Shown: positions 16,953 to 24,279 of the stretch, piece by piece
Position numbering within the stretch: position 1 is the stretch's first letter
Layout of the letters: every line of letters starts with the position of its first letter
The notes under the pieces: model-generated
What the model saw: only the letters and a program-made list of their open reading frames with translations
Databases searched by the model: none
What the model was told of the DNA's origin: nothing
NCBI GenBank assembly: GCA_021200565.1
Contig: JAJQGJ010000014.1
Coordinates: forward strand, 57,403-121,402
Length of the DNA: 64,000 nucleotides
Direction of reading: 5' to 3'
DNA from: Oscillospiraceae bacterium
Lineage (GTDB): Bacteria > Bacillota > Clostridia > Oscillospirales > Ruminococcaceae
Program-made: the position numbers and the translations under genes

Positions 16953-18326
16953 TTATGTCGGGTTCGTAACCACTCCCATAAAGAGCGGCACACCCGTCTC
17001 ACTGTCATATACGGCATAGAAGAAGCTACTATCAAACATGATGACCTCGGGATAGGTTTCCGCCGCACCGGCCATTATCTCCGCCGTGACAGCCGCCGCC
17101 TTGGTTCCCCAGACGTCCACTTCTATAACAGCCTTCTGGATAGTCTTGCTAAGTGAGATTCCCTCGCCGAAGTTGTCAAATCCGCCGGAATAAACCGCAC
17201 TCAGTCCAAGAGCTGTCAAAGCTTCGTCGAGCTCCATTGCAGATTCAATCTTATATCTCGGGATGTGCATGTTGCACAAGCCATACTGCGAATTATCAAG
17301 AAGCTCGTTGAACCATTCGGCGGTCAGGCTGCTGACAAATCCGTCAATATCGCCGTCATCCGGCATCAGTGCTACAAACTTGAGCCTGCCGCCCTGATAA
17401 TCCATGATAATTCCGGTCACGCCGTCGTACTTGATGTAGTCGTAGTTTCTCTCAGCGCCAAAGTATTCAGCCTGGACAATCTCGCCCGAAGAAGTTGTGA
17501 AATCAGTCGTCCAGTAGCTTCCGAAGAAGTCAAACTGTCTCTCCCACTCAGCATCCAAAAGAAGCGCATTGACAAGCACCATCATGATACTTTCGTCGAG
17601 ATTTTCACTTAAGAAGCTCGGGATAAGCCCATCAGTGCTATCGGAAATCCAGCTGTTGATATATTCCCTCGCCGCATCGTTGCTTAAACGCATGGTCTTG
17701 CACTCGGCTTCATAGTATTTTTCGAGATTTGAGAACGCCACGTCACTGCCGTCGCTGAGCTCCATCCTGTCGTCGATGAAAACGCCGTTCGAAACGCTTA
17801 AGACTGTTGTGGAACTGTCCGAAAGTGCCTCATACTCCTGCATGATTTCGAAGCACCACGCCGCCGCTTCCTCGGCTGTCATTCCGAGTAAGCCCTGCAG
17901 CTCCTCAGCCGACTCGTCAGTTGCACCGAGCGACAACATTCCCAAAGCATAGTAAGCCGACAAAGGCGAGAATACGCTGTTTTCGCCGCTTTCCACCATC
18001 TTAGAGAAGATGTTGAAAGCGAATTTCTGCACGACTTCGTCGGCATCAAGACCGCTGTAGTCAATGTCGACGGGAACGGCGGTTGTGGATTCAGTAGTAG
18101 CTTCAGTGGTCGCTTCCGCAGTAGCTTCCGTGTCAACGGGTGCTGTGTCGGAAGTGGCTGCTGTTGTCGTTTCGGCTTCAGTGATCTCAGCTTCCAGCTC
18201 CGTAACCGGCGCAGAAGTCACCGCAGAATCATTGCTGACAACAGGGTCATCCGCAGTGTTCCCGCATCCACAGAGCATCGTTGCACCCAGAACCATTGCC
18301 ATAAGTAAAGCTATTAATCTTTTCAT
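16953..18326 (-). CDS. Serpin-family lipoprotein, inhibitory type
   Basis: 457 residues starting at ATG 18326 behind AAAGGAGAG. A lipoprotein signal (lipobox LCGC) is followed by a Thr/Ala/Glu-rich linker (~25-95) that would hold the domain away from the cell, then a complete serpin fold. The reactive-loop hinge GTKAAAVTA keeps the small residues needed for strand insertion, so it should be inhibitory. Counting from the hinge puts P1-P1' at Ala-Ala in EIMAGAAE, suggesting elastase-like targets. The closing strand PLFMGVVTNPT is typical. Serpins of the gut bacterium Eubacterium siraeum (siropins) inhibit neutrophil serine proteases; a similar role is possible here, but the target is inferred. 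Confidence 0.93.
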   Translation of the reverse strand: MKRLIALLMAMVLGATMLCGCGNTADDPVVSNDSAVTSAPVTELEAEITEAETTTAATSDTAPVDTEATAEATTEATTESTTAVPVDIDYSGLDADEVVQKFAFNIFSKMVESGENSVFSPLSAYYALGMLSLGATDESAEELQGLLGMTAEEAAAWCFEIMQEYEALSDSSTTVLSVSNGVFIDDRMELSDGSDVAFSNLEKYYEAECKTMRLSNDAAREYINSWISDSTDGLIPSFLSENLDESIMMVLVNALLLDAEWERQFDFFGSYWTTDFTTSSGEIVQAEYFGAERNYDYIKYDGVTGIIMDYQGGRLKFVALMPDDGDIDGFVSSLTAEWFNELLDNSQYGLCNMHIPRYKIESAMELDEALTALGLSAVYSGGFDNFGEGISLSKTIQKAVIEVDVWGTKAAAVTAEIMAGAAETYPEVIMFDSSFFYAVYDSETGVPLFMGVVTNPT

Positions 18327-18415
18327 GTTAATCTCTCCTTTTTGAGTATTTCTACTCATAATACAATTTTCGGGGAGAAATTATTGCGGATTCTCAAAAT
18401 AATTTTAGAATACAG

Positions 18416-18443
18416 TTGACTTTTTTGCGAATTTGAATATAAT
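18416..18443 (+). promoter_or_regulatory. Promoter of the Abi-associated small RNA
   Basis: TTGACT (18416-18421) and TATAAT (18438-18443) with a 16-base spacer. The predicted start near 18450 places the structured RNA at the very 5' end of the transcript. Confidence 0.82.
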
Positions 18444-18449
18444 TAGTAG

Positions 18450-18500
18450 TAACAGTACCCGACACGCCTCTCAACGATGCGTACCACGTCGGGTCGTTTT
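18450..18500 (+). ncRNA. Short structured RNA upstream of the Abi_2 gene (AbiF-RNA-like)
   Basis: A ~50-base RNA is implied by the promoter at 18416-18443 and a terminator-like stem. ACCCGAC (18457-18463) pairs with GTCGGGT (18488-18494); inside, ACGC (18464-18467) pairs with GCGT (18479-18482) around an 11-base loop, leaving an asymmetric ACCAC bulge; CGTTTTAT follows. The coding sequence begins 17 bases later with its own AAGGAG. I recall a structured motif called AbiF RNA found in front of Abi_2 genes in Rfam, and the CCCGACACGCC...ACGTCGGG pattern agrees with that memory, but I could not run the covariance model. Confidence 0.75.
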
Positions 18501-18516
18501 ATAAGGAGACGCCGTT

Positions 18517-19395
18517 ATGAACGAAACAATCCAAGCTAAAAAACAAGTCCAACCTGCATTGACTATTTCAGAACAAATCGAAAATCTCAAATCCTTAGGG
18601 CTGTCAATCAGCGACGAAAGTTCAGCTGCTGACTTTCTTAACGACGTTTCTTACTACAGATTTATCAAGGCTTATAGCCTTGGCTTGAAGTCTAAAAACG
18701 GGAATTACCATGAAGATATATCTTTTGAACAGCTCACTCAGCTATACTTGTTCAACGCAAATTTCAGACATCTATTATTTCCACAGATAGAAAAAATCGA
18801 AATAAATTTACGCTGTAGAATAGCCAATCAATTCTCTTTGGTGCACGGTGCTATGGGCTATCTAGATGCCCAAAACTTCAGCAATTATTCAGAAAAATTT
18901 GAGAATGAAATTCAAGATGAAATAAGAAGAAACTGGCGGTCTCCGTTTATTCAGAATTTTCAAAGGAATTATGAGGGTGGCTCTGTCCCGTTCTATGCAG
19001 TTGTTGAGATATTCTCATTCGGAACTCTGTCAAAATTCTTTAAAAATATGCTTCCAGCTGACAAAAAGGCGGTTGCCAGAACTTACGATGTCAACTACAA
19101 ATATCTTGAGAGCTGGATAGAAAGTATCGCCTATGTCAGGAACGTATGCGCTCATTACGGTCGCCTCTACAATGCAAAGCTTCCGAAAAAGCCAGCTCTG
19201 TATCAGGAGGACAAATCAAACGGCGTTTCCGATGACCGCATTATGGGAACCTTAGCTTGCATGAAGCGCCTTCTCACACCAGATCGCCATTGGACAGAAT
19301 TTATCGATACTATTGAGCTTCTGTTTGAAAAATATCCGGCAGTCAGAAAAGAAACAATGGGCTTTTCGGATAATTGGAAATACATCCTTACATAA
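18517..19395 (+). CDS. Abi_2 family (AbiD/AbiF-like) HEPN abortive-infection protein
   Basis: 292 residues of the Abi_2 family, which belongs to the HEPN ribonuclease superfamily and is linked to abortive infection by phages. The N-terminus has the SEQIENLKSLGLSISDE segment and YYRFIKAYS; the HEPN active-site motif is AYVRNVCAHYGRL near residue 207, giving the R-x4-H arrangement with Arg and His intact. The middle contains the conserved EKIEINLRCRIANQF helix. The AAGGAG before ATG 18517 is strong. It is preceded by a short structured RNA that could hold the ribonuclease in check. The gene overlaps the convergent HAD gene by 8 bases. Confidence 0.93.
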   Translation: MNETIQAKKQVQPALTISEQIENLKSLGLSISDESSAADFLNDVSYYRFIKAYSLGLKSKNGNYHEDISFEQLTQLYLFNANFRHLLFPQIEKIEINLRCRIANQFSLVHGAMGYLDAQNFSNYSEKFENEIQDEIRRNWRSPFIQNFQRNYEGGSVPFYAVVEIFSFGTLSKFFKNMLPADKKAVARTYDVNYKYLESWIESIAYVRNVCAHYGRLYNAKLPKKPALYQEDKSNGVSDDRIMGTLACMKRLLTPDRHWTEFIDTIELLFEKYPAVRKETMGFSDNWKYILT

Positions 19396-20029
19396 AATCT
19401 CTTTCGATCTTTTCAGGCAATTCTGTTATCGCCCCTATCCTTTCCGTCCCCTCCGGGACATTGCCATATCCATAAGCACTATGGACAAAATGCGTTCCGG
19501 CGGCTTTAGCGGAGTTATAGTCGCCCATCGTGTCGCCTACATATATGCACTCTTCGGGCTTGAGCCCGTTTCTTTTTGCCACAAGGGCGATGTTATCGGC
19601 TTTCATGAGCCCAGTGTCGCCCCAGCATTCCTTATCATCGAAGAGGTCGCCGAGCTCGTGATATTTCATAAACGCCTCGATATAGCCCGACTGGCAGTTG
19701 GAGACGCAGGCGACAAGAAGTCCCATGCTCCTGAGATTCTCAAGAGTCTCTCTTAATCCATCATAGAGGTTGCCGCCGTGGGTTTCGATATATGAATTCT
19801 CATAAGCCGTGCAGTAGCGCATGATTCCCACAGCACGCTCCGGGTCTATGCAGTCAAAATAGACGTGCGCTATCTCCTCAAGGGTCTTCCCCATTTCGTG
19901 CATCATTTCGTCCTGGGTGATTCTTCTCGGCAAATCGAGTCTTGCAAGTGCTATATTGAAGCTTTCGGCGACGCTTGCAGAAGCGTCCCAAAGCGTTCCA
20001 TCAAGATCAAAAAGAACAGCTTTTATCAT
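19388..20029 (-). CDS. HAD-family hydrolase (phosphoglycolate phosphatase-like)
   Basis: 213 residues. HAD motif I is FDLDGTLWDAS near the N-terminus, motif II the VSNC of LLVACVSNCQSGY, motif III the Lys in GLMKADNI and motif IV YVGDTMGDY. A helical cap between motifs I and II places it in the subclass of small phosphatases acting on phosphoglycolate, pyrophosphate or sugar phosphates. ATG 20029 is preferred because AAAGGC abuts the in-frame TTG at 20038. It has its own promoter and may also be read from the small-RNA promoter further upstream. The exact substrate cannot be told. Confidence 0.9.
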   Translation of the reverse strand: MIKAVLFDLDGTLWDASASVAESFNIALARLDLPRRITQDEMMHEMGKTLEEIAHVYFDCIDPERAVGIMRYCTAYENSYIETHGGNLYDGLRETLENLRSMGLLVACVSNCQSGYIEAFMKYHELGDLFDDKECWGDTGLMKADNIALVAKRNGLKPEECIYVGDTMGDYNSAKAAGTHFVHSAYGYGNVPEGTERIGAITELPEKIERDFM

Positions 20030-20061
20030 TTTTATCAAGCCTTTCAGATTCTTATGAGCCC

Positions 20062-20090
20062 ATTATACCACAAATTGCACAAAAATGCAA
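20062..20090 (-). promoter_or_regulatory. Promoter of the HAD hydrolase gene
   Basis: Minus-strand TTGCAT (20090-20085) and TATAAT (20067-20062) with 17 bases between, 33 bases before the ATG. It lies immediately downstream of an intrinsic terminator on the same strand. Confidence 0.8.
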
Positions 20091-20095
20091 CATAA

Positions 20096-20204
20096 AAAGG
20101 CGGACTCCCCGACTGACAAAACGACAAAAAAGATCGGGGAGTCCTAGAGAATTAAAATAAGTGAGGATACTGTCAAGATTTTTAAGCGCAGATTTCTAAT
20201 CCAC
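20096..20204 (-). ncRNA. Candidate orphan small RNA
   Basis: A minus-strand unit with a promoter and a terminator but no usable reading frame. TTGATT (20239-20234) and TAAAAT (20216-20211), 17 bases apart, predict a start near 20204. The transcript would begin with an AGATTT/AAATCT hairpin and end at a perfect 11-bp stem (20144-20134 with 20112-20102, GGACTCCCCGA) followed by GCCTTTTTATG, giving about 105-110 bases. The only start codons in it hit stops within a few codons or lack a ribosome binding site. It could instead be an attenuated leader of the HAD gene, whose own promoter starts right after the terminator. Confidence 0.6.
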
Positions 20205-20210
20205 AAATCT

Positions 20211-20239
20211 ATTTTACCATAAACTTTGCAACAAATCAA
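20211..20239 (-). promoter_or_regulatory. Promoter of the candidate small RNA
   Basis: TTGATT, 17-base spacer, TAAAAT on the minus strand; see the RNA at 20096-20204. It is divergent from the tRNA-Leu promoter 80 bases away. Confidence 0.65.
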
Positions 20240-20320
20240 GAGGAAGTGCAAAATATTTTTGGCGGATTTGACAAACGTCCGATTCAGAGAGCCCGGGCAA
20301 AAATTTTCCGTATAAAACTC

Positions 20321-20349
20321 TTTACAAATCGGCTTGGTTGTGGTAAAAT
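20321..20349 (+). promoter_or_regulatory. Promoter of tRNA-Leu
   Basis: TTTACA (20321-20326) and TAAAAT (20344-20349) with a 17-base spacer; predicted start ~20356, 58 bases before the mature tRNA. Confidence 0.75.
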
Positions 20350-20356
20350 AGTTGAG

Positions 20357-20405
20357 CTGGATGACTCCCGGCATCGCCGAGGTGCTCATGAGCCGATGTC
20401 ACCAG
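20357..20405 (+). other. Structured 5' leader of the tRNA-Leu transcript
   Basis: The leader can fold into CTGG/CCAG (20357-20360 with 20402-20405), GGCATCG/CGATGTC (20370-20376 with 20394-20400) and an apical palindrome GCTCATGAGC. A competing TGAC/GTCA pairing (20362-20365 with 20398-20401) is possible. I do not recognise a known riboswitch or T-box; it may only guide 5' processing. Confidence 0.35.
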
Positions 20406-20413
20406 GAAGATAT

Positions 20414-20500
20414 GCAGGTATGGCGGAATTGGCAGACGCGCATGGTTCAGGTCCATGTGAAAGCAATTTCATGCAGGTTCAAGTCCTGTTACCTGCACCA
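20414..20500 (+). tRNA. tRNA-Leu (anticodon CAG)
   Basis: An 87-base class II tRNA. Acceptor GCAGGTA pairs with TACCTGC (20490-20496); the anticodon stem CATGG/CCATG encloses TTCAGGT with anticodon CAG at 20448-20450, reading CUG; the long variable arm TGAAA/TTTCA and the T arm GCAGG-TTCAAGT-CCTGT are all present. The 3' CCA is encoded (20498-20500), as expected in Firmicutes. Confidence 0.97.
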
Positions 20501-20603
20501 CAGAAAGCAAATCAAAGATTTGCTTTCTGCTGAAGAAGCCCAGAACAAAGTTCTGGGCTTCTTCACATTCATTAATGCACCCGAAAGGGTGCTTCTTCAT
20601 TTT
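20501..20603 (+). terminator. Three tandem hairpins after tRNA-Leu
   Basis: Directly after the CCA comes a perfect 13-bp stem (CAGAAAGCAAATC at 20501-20513 with 20517-20529), then a perfect 15-bp stem (GAAGAAGCCCAGAAC at 20532-20546 with 20550-20564). Each has an AAA loop. Then comes GCACCC-GAAA-GGGTGC (20577-20592), a GNRA-capped stem followed by TTCTTCATTTT. The last is the best intrinsic terminator; the first two could also terminate or protect the 3' end. Confidence 0.75.
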
Positions 20604-20669
20604 GTAGAGACATAAATTATCCGAACCCGTTTCCGATTGGTGATGGGTTCGGATTTTTCTTGTTTGTGA

Positions 20670-20718
20670 TTGACTTTTTAATATATATCTGCTACAATAT
20701 GAGTTAGCCTAAGCTAAC
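20670..20718 (+). promoter_or_regulatory. Promoter with overlapping palindromic operator
   Basis: TTGACT (20670-20675) and TACAAT (20693-20698) with a 17-base spacer. Just past the -10 lies GTTAGC-CTAA-GCTAAC (20703-20718), a perfect inverted repeat over the expected start site. It resembles the DtxR/IdeR-type metal-dependent repressor box (consensus TTAGGTTAGSCTAACCTAA) in its TTAG/CTAA arms but is not a full match. Control by a metal-responsive repressor is therefore a guess. Confidence 0.6.
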
Positions 20719-20741
20719 AACACATAAAGGAAGCGATTTAT

Positions 20742-21428
20742 ATGAACAGACACGAGGAAATCAAATCAGCATACCGAGCATTGGGCAAAGAAGCAACTGT
20801 TTATGATGGCATGATCACCTGTTCTACCCTGCTGGGCAAAACCGTATGCAAACTGGTGTGGGACATGGGGCAGGCAGAATGCGGTGAGTATCTTTATCGT
20901 GCGCTTTCCGGTGTTCCGGAGGATTTCTCCGGCTCGCTGTTGGAGGTGCCTGTGGGCACCGGAGTACTGACCATGCCGGTCTATCAAGGGCTGCCGAATG
21001 CAAGCGTCACTTGTCTGGATTATTCCGAGGACATGATGTCCCGTGCGCAAAGAAGGGCGAAACGGGACGGATTGACGAATGTCCATTTCCAACAGGGAGA
21101 TGTAGGGAATTTGCCCTTCCCGGATAACAGCTTTGACATCGTGCTCTCCCTCAATGGATTTCATGCTTTTCCCGATAAAGAAGCGGCTTATCGGGAAGTG
21201 TTTCGGGTCTTAAAGCCCGGCGGCTGTTTCTGTGGCTGTTTTTACGTTGTCGGGGAAACTGCCCGGACAGATTGGTTCATCAAGCATCTCTATGAGCCGA
21301 AGGGGTACTTTACTTCACCATATGAGACAGCGGACAGTCTGAAACAGCGGCTGGAGCGGCAGTATGAGACAGTAGAGTTTAGCACTGTGAAATCAATAGC
21401 TTGTTTCTCTTGCCGAAAAGGCGTATAA
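20742..21428 (+). CDS. Class I SAM-dependent methyltransferase
   Basis: 228 residues. The SAM-binding motif I is LLEVPVGTGVLT (residues ~66-77), then the acidic LDYSEDM after strand 2, QQGDVGNLPFPDNSFDIV for motif II and RVLKPGGCFCG for motif III. This pattern fits the ubiquinone/menaquinone or small-molecule methyltransferase group; the substrate cannot be told. The valine-proline in VPVGTG instead of the usual aspartate/glutamate-glycine run is a mild oddity. It is first gene of a three-gene cassette (with 21622-22212 and 22218-22856) behind a palindrome-controlled promoter, and may be acquired DNA. Confidence 0.9.
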   Translation: MNRHEEIKSAYRALGKEATVYDGMITCSTLLGKTVCKLVWDMGQAECGEYLYRALSGVPEDFSGSLLEVPVGTGVLTMPVYQGLPNASVTCLDYSEDMMSRAQRRAKRDGLTNVHFQQGDVGNLPFPDNSFDIVLSLNGFHAFPDKEAAYREVFRVLKPGGCFCGCFYVVGETARTDWFIKHLYEPKGYFTSPYETADSLKQRLERQYETVEFSTVKSIACFSCRKGV

Positions 21429-21431
21429 CTA

Positions 21432-21566
21432 ATGTCAGACCATAAAAAGATAACTCTCGCACTATTCTGCGGGCTGTTGGGATGCCTGTGCTTCGGCGCA
21501 GGTGATTGGCTAATGCTCTACGGCAACGCGACCTATTCATGGTGCTGTGGTTTGGGGGCATATTGA
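21432..21566 (+). pseudogene. Truncated DUF6796-like membrane protein remnant
   Basis: An ATG three bases after the methyltransferase stop opens 44 codons starting MSDHKKITLALFCGLLGCLC and continuing GAGDWLMLYGNATY. I recall this as the N-terminus of DUF6796-type membrane proteins, which are far longer. The frame then runs into a short unrelated tail (SWCCGLGAY) and stops at 21566. The most likely explanation is an internal deletion that removed the rest of the gene and left the 5' end fused to the region upstream of the acetyltransferase. No internal gene start was found. Confidence 0.6.
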
Positions 21567-21621
21567 TATGGTTGTACTTACACCGAAACAGCGCATAGAA
21601 GGCTTTGCGAGGAGTAACCGC

Positions 21622-22212
21622 ATGATTCGACTTGTAAATCTCACCGACGAAGAAATAAAAACAATCGGCAGGCAGATTGGCGAAGCGTTCTATGATGAGG
21701 GCGAGGGTGCATTTACCTGCCTTGATCGTGAGGATGCGATAACTGTTTTGAAAATCATGACCGAATGCTACTATCGTCTCGGTGTCCTCTATGCGACTTC
21801 CGAACGGCAGGAGGGCTATCTTGCTTATTGGCGAAAGGGTGAGGCGAAGGAACGGGGCATGAAGATGATGCGGGAATCACTTCATATGGCGTGGCGGTTC
21901 CTGCGGGAGCTTTCACTCAGGTCGCTGAAAAAGCTGATTCCGCTGATGAGCAATCCGTACGAGAAAATATATCAGAAAGAGCAGGACTATGTGGTTGTTT
22001 CAATGGTCGCCGTCCGACGGGAATTTCAGGGGCAGGGATTTTTGCGTGTACTGCTGGAAGAGCCGTTCCGCATCGCCCATGAGCGAAACATTCCCTGTAT
22101 TTTGGACACAGACACCGAGCTGAAAGTGAAAAAGTATACCTCCTGTGGCATGAAGAAAACGGCGGAAACGTCAATCAAGGGTGGCGGAACGATTTATACG
22201 ATGGAGGGATGA
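21622..22212 (+). CDS. GNAT-family acetyltransferase
   Basis: 196 residues from ATG 21622 (MIRLVNLTDEE), preceded by GAGGAG at ideal distance; earlier in-frame starts at 21547 and 21568 lie in the decayed stretch and lack one. The fold shows the acetyl-CoA site in MVAVRREFQGQGFLRVLLEE, where the QGQGF loop stands for the usual Q/R-x-x-G-x-G/A, and a typical C-terminal KKYTSCGMKKTAE strand. It overlaps nothing but is only 5 bases before the second methyltransferase. The substrate is unknown; it is not close to RimI. Confidence 0.87.
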   Translation: MIRLVNLTDEEIKTIGRQIGEAFYDEGEGAFTCLDREDAITVLKIMTECYYRLGVLYATSERQEGYLAYWRKGEAKERGMKMMRESLHMAWRFLRELSLRSLKKLIPLMSNPYEKIYQKEQDYVVVSMVAVRREFQGQGFLRVLLEEPFRIAHERNIPCILDTDTELKVKKYTSCGMKKTAETSIKGGGTIYTMEG

Positions 22213-22217
22213 CAGCT

Positions 22218-22856
22218 ATGACCAAAAAAATCTGGGACATTTATGCTCCGATATATGAAAAAGCCATGCGGGCTGACCGCAGGCTTTACGAATTCATGTA
22301 TGAGCAAATACCGAAAGTAATCGAGGGCAAGGATGTCCTCGAAATCGCCACAGGTCCGGGACTTCTGGCGAAGCATGTCGCCTATGCCGCAAAAAGCTTG
22401 ATTGCGACTGACTATTCCGACGGGATGATCAAAGAGGCGAAAAAGGGCGACTATCCCGATAATCTCGTCTTCGAAATTGCAGACGCTCAGAATCTACAGT
22501 ATCGGGACAATTCCTTTGACGCCGTCATCATCGCAAACGCCCTGCACATAGTCCCAGACCCAGTAAAAGCTCTCAATGAAATAGAACGGGTTCTCAAGCC
22601 GAACGGCATACTGATTGCCCCGAACTTTGTGAATCATAAGAAAGGTGCTATGAGCCGAGTCTTGTCAAAAATCCTCACTCTTGCCGGTATTAAATTTGAA
22701 CACCAGTGGAGTACAGATGAATACAAAGCATTTCTCGAAGCAAATGGCTGGAAGGTCACGATGCTGAAAGAAATGCCGGCTAGCATTACGTTGGCGTATG
22801 TGGAGTGTATCAAGCTGAGCGGCTCGAATCAGAATCAGCCACTTATACCTTATTGA
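22218..22856 (+). CDS. Class I SAM-dependent methyltransferase
   Basis: 212 residues starting at ATG 22218 (MTKKIWDIYAPIYEKAM), with GGAGGG nine bases upstream; the ATG at 22209 touches that site. Motif I is VLEIATGPGLLAKHV, followed by TDYSDGM, FEIADAQNLQYRDNSFDAV and RVLKPNGILIAPNFV. It belongs to the same broad group as the product of 20742-21428, but the two are not close copies. This is last gene of the cassette; the next feature is the terminator of the convergent ribosomal operon. Confidence 0.9.
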   Translation: MTKKIWDIYAPIYEKAMRADRRLYEFMYEQIPKVIEGKDVLEIATGPGLLAKHVAYAAKSLIATDYSDGMIKEAKKGDYPDNLVFEIADAQNLQYRDNSFDAVIIANALHIVPDPVKALNEIERVLKPNGILIAPNFVNHKKGAMSRVLSKILTLAGIKFEHQWSTDEYKAFLEANGWKVTMLKEMPASITLAYVECIKLSGSNQNQPLIPY

Positions 22857-22906
22857 TTTGTCATCAAGGCGGTTTTTGCTTTTAACCGGCATTTTGCAAT
22901 AAAACA

Positions 22907-22931
22907 CCCCCAGCAGAATATCCGCCGGGGG
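22907..22931 (-). terminator. Terminator of the ribosomal operon
   Basis: Stem of CCCCC with GGGGG plus GC/GC around a 9-base loop (22907-22914 with 22924-22931), followed on the minus strand by TGTTTTATTG. It sits 26 bases after rplQ and probably also stops the convergent methyltransferase transcript. Confidence 0.82.
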
Positions 22932-22956
22932 ATTTTAGTTATCCGTGAATACTTTC

Positions 22957-23295
22957 TCAGACCAACGAAATTATCGCCATCTCTGCTGCGTCACCGCGGC
23001 GAGGTCCGGTCTTGATAATTCTTGTGTAGCCGCCGTTGCGGTCAGCATACTTCGGAGCTATCTCGTCGATAAGCTTCTTAGCAACATCCTCTTTCGTGAT
23101 GTATGCATAGATCTGACGCTTCGAGTGAAGGTCTCCAGCCTTGCCGAGAGTAATCATCTTCTCAGCTACGCTCTGAACCTCCTTGGCTCTGGTTACTGTG
23201 GTCTCTATCTTACCGTTTTCAAGCAGAAATGTTACCATAGCTCTGAGCATTGCCCGTCTCTGGTCAGTGGTTCTGCCCAATTTTCTTGCCGGCAT
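22957..23295 (-). CDS. rplQ: 50S ribosomal protein L17
   Basis: 112 residues, the short bacterial form. The N-terminal [20 protein letters not shown] and the C-terminal [20 protein letters not shown] are diagnostic. L17 binds 23S rRNA near the tunnel exit. It is last gene of the operon, 21 bases after rpoA, with AAGGAG before the ATG, and is followed directly by the terminator. Confidence 0.99.
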   Translation of the reverse strand: MPARKLGRTTDQRRAMLRAMVTFLLENGKIETTVTRAKEVQSVAEKMITLGKAGDLHSKRQIYAYITKEDVAKKLIDEIAPKYADRNGGYTRIIKTGPRRGDAAEMAIISLV

Positions 23296-23316
23296 TGAAT
23301 TTCACTCCTTACTTTG

Positions 23317-24279
23317 TTATTCCTCGTTGTTACTTGAGTTCATTTCGACGCCGAGGGATGCAAGCCTTGTCTTGACTTCCTCAAACGACTTCTTACCGAG
23401 GTTTCTGACCTTCATCATTTCTTCCTCAGTCTTCTCAGCCAGATCGCTGACAGTGTTGATTCCTGCTCTCTTCAGGCAGTTGAATGAACGTACCGACAAG
23501 TCAAGTTCCTCAATGGTCATCTCAAGAACCTTGTCCTTTGTCTTGTTTTCTTTCTCTGTCATTATCTCGTCGACTATAGTCTCTTCCGAGAGGTTGACGA
23601 ACAGATTAAGATGCTCGTTGAGGAGTTTGGCTGCCATCGAAACGGCTTCCTTTGCGGAAATAACACCGTCGGTCCACACCTCTAATGTGAGCTTATCAAA
23701 GTCGGTTATCTGTCCTACACGAGTGTTCTCAACGCTGTAGTTGACCTTGAGAACAGGTGTGTAAATACTGTCTACTGCGATTACGCCGATGGGGGCGTTG
23801 ACCATATAGGTCTTGTTCTTTTCGGCTGGAACGTAGCCTCTGCCTCTGTCGAGTGTTATCTCCATATACAGCTTGGCACCCTCGCCGAGCGTAGCGATAT
23901 GCATGTCAGGAACGAGTATCTCGACCTCAGAATCGGTCTTGATGTCGCCCGCAGTCACTTCACGCTCGCCCTCAGCTTCCACATAAACGGTCTTCGGACC
24001 GTCGCAATAGAGCTTGGCTGTAAGTCCCTTCAGGTTGAGGATAATCTCTGCGACATCCTCCTTGACTCCGGGAACTGTGGAGAATTCGTGCTGTACACCG
24101 TCTATCTTTACAGATGTGACGGCGACGCCGGGAAGCGATGAAAGCAATACACGTCTAAGACTGTTGCCGATAGTCGTACCATAGCCACGCTCCAACGGCT
24201 CAAGGACAAATTTGCCATAGGTACCGTTGCTCTTGAGATCGACTATATTTATATCCGGCTTCTCGATTTTTTCTAGCAT
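23317..24279 (-). CDS. rpoA: RNA polymerase alpha subunit
   Basis: 320 residues from ATG 24279 ([13 protein letters not shown]), with GGAGG upstream; the frame opens four codons earlier without a ribosome binding site. The N-terminal dimerisation domain includes [20 protein letters not shown], and the C-terminal domain that contacts UP elements and activators has the helix-hairpin-helix region [21 protein letters not shown] short Asn/Glu-rich tail ends the protein. It follows rpsD after a long, 184-base spacer. Confidence 0.99.
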   Translation of the reverse strand: MLEKIEKPDINIVDLKSNGTYGKFVLEPLERGYGTTIGNSLRRVLLSSLPGVAVTSVKIDGVQHEFSTVPGVKEDVAEIILNLKGLTAKLYCDGPKTVYVEAEGEREVTAGDIKTDSEVEILVPDMHIATLGEGAKLYMEITLDRGRGYVPAEKNKTYMVNAPIGVIAVDSIYTPVLKVNYSVENTRVGQITDFDKLTLEVWTDGVISAKEAVSMAAKLLNEHLNLFVNLSEETIVDEIMTEKENKTKDKVLEMTIEELDLSVRSFNCLKRAGINTVSDLAEKTEEEMMKVRNLGKKSFEEVKTRLASLGVEMNSSNNEE

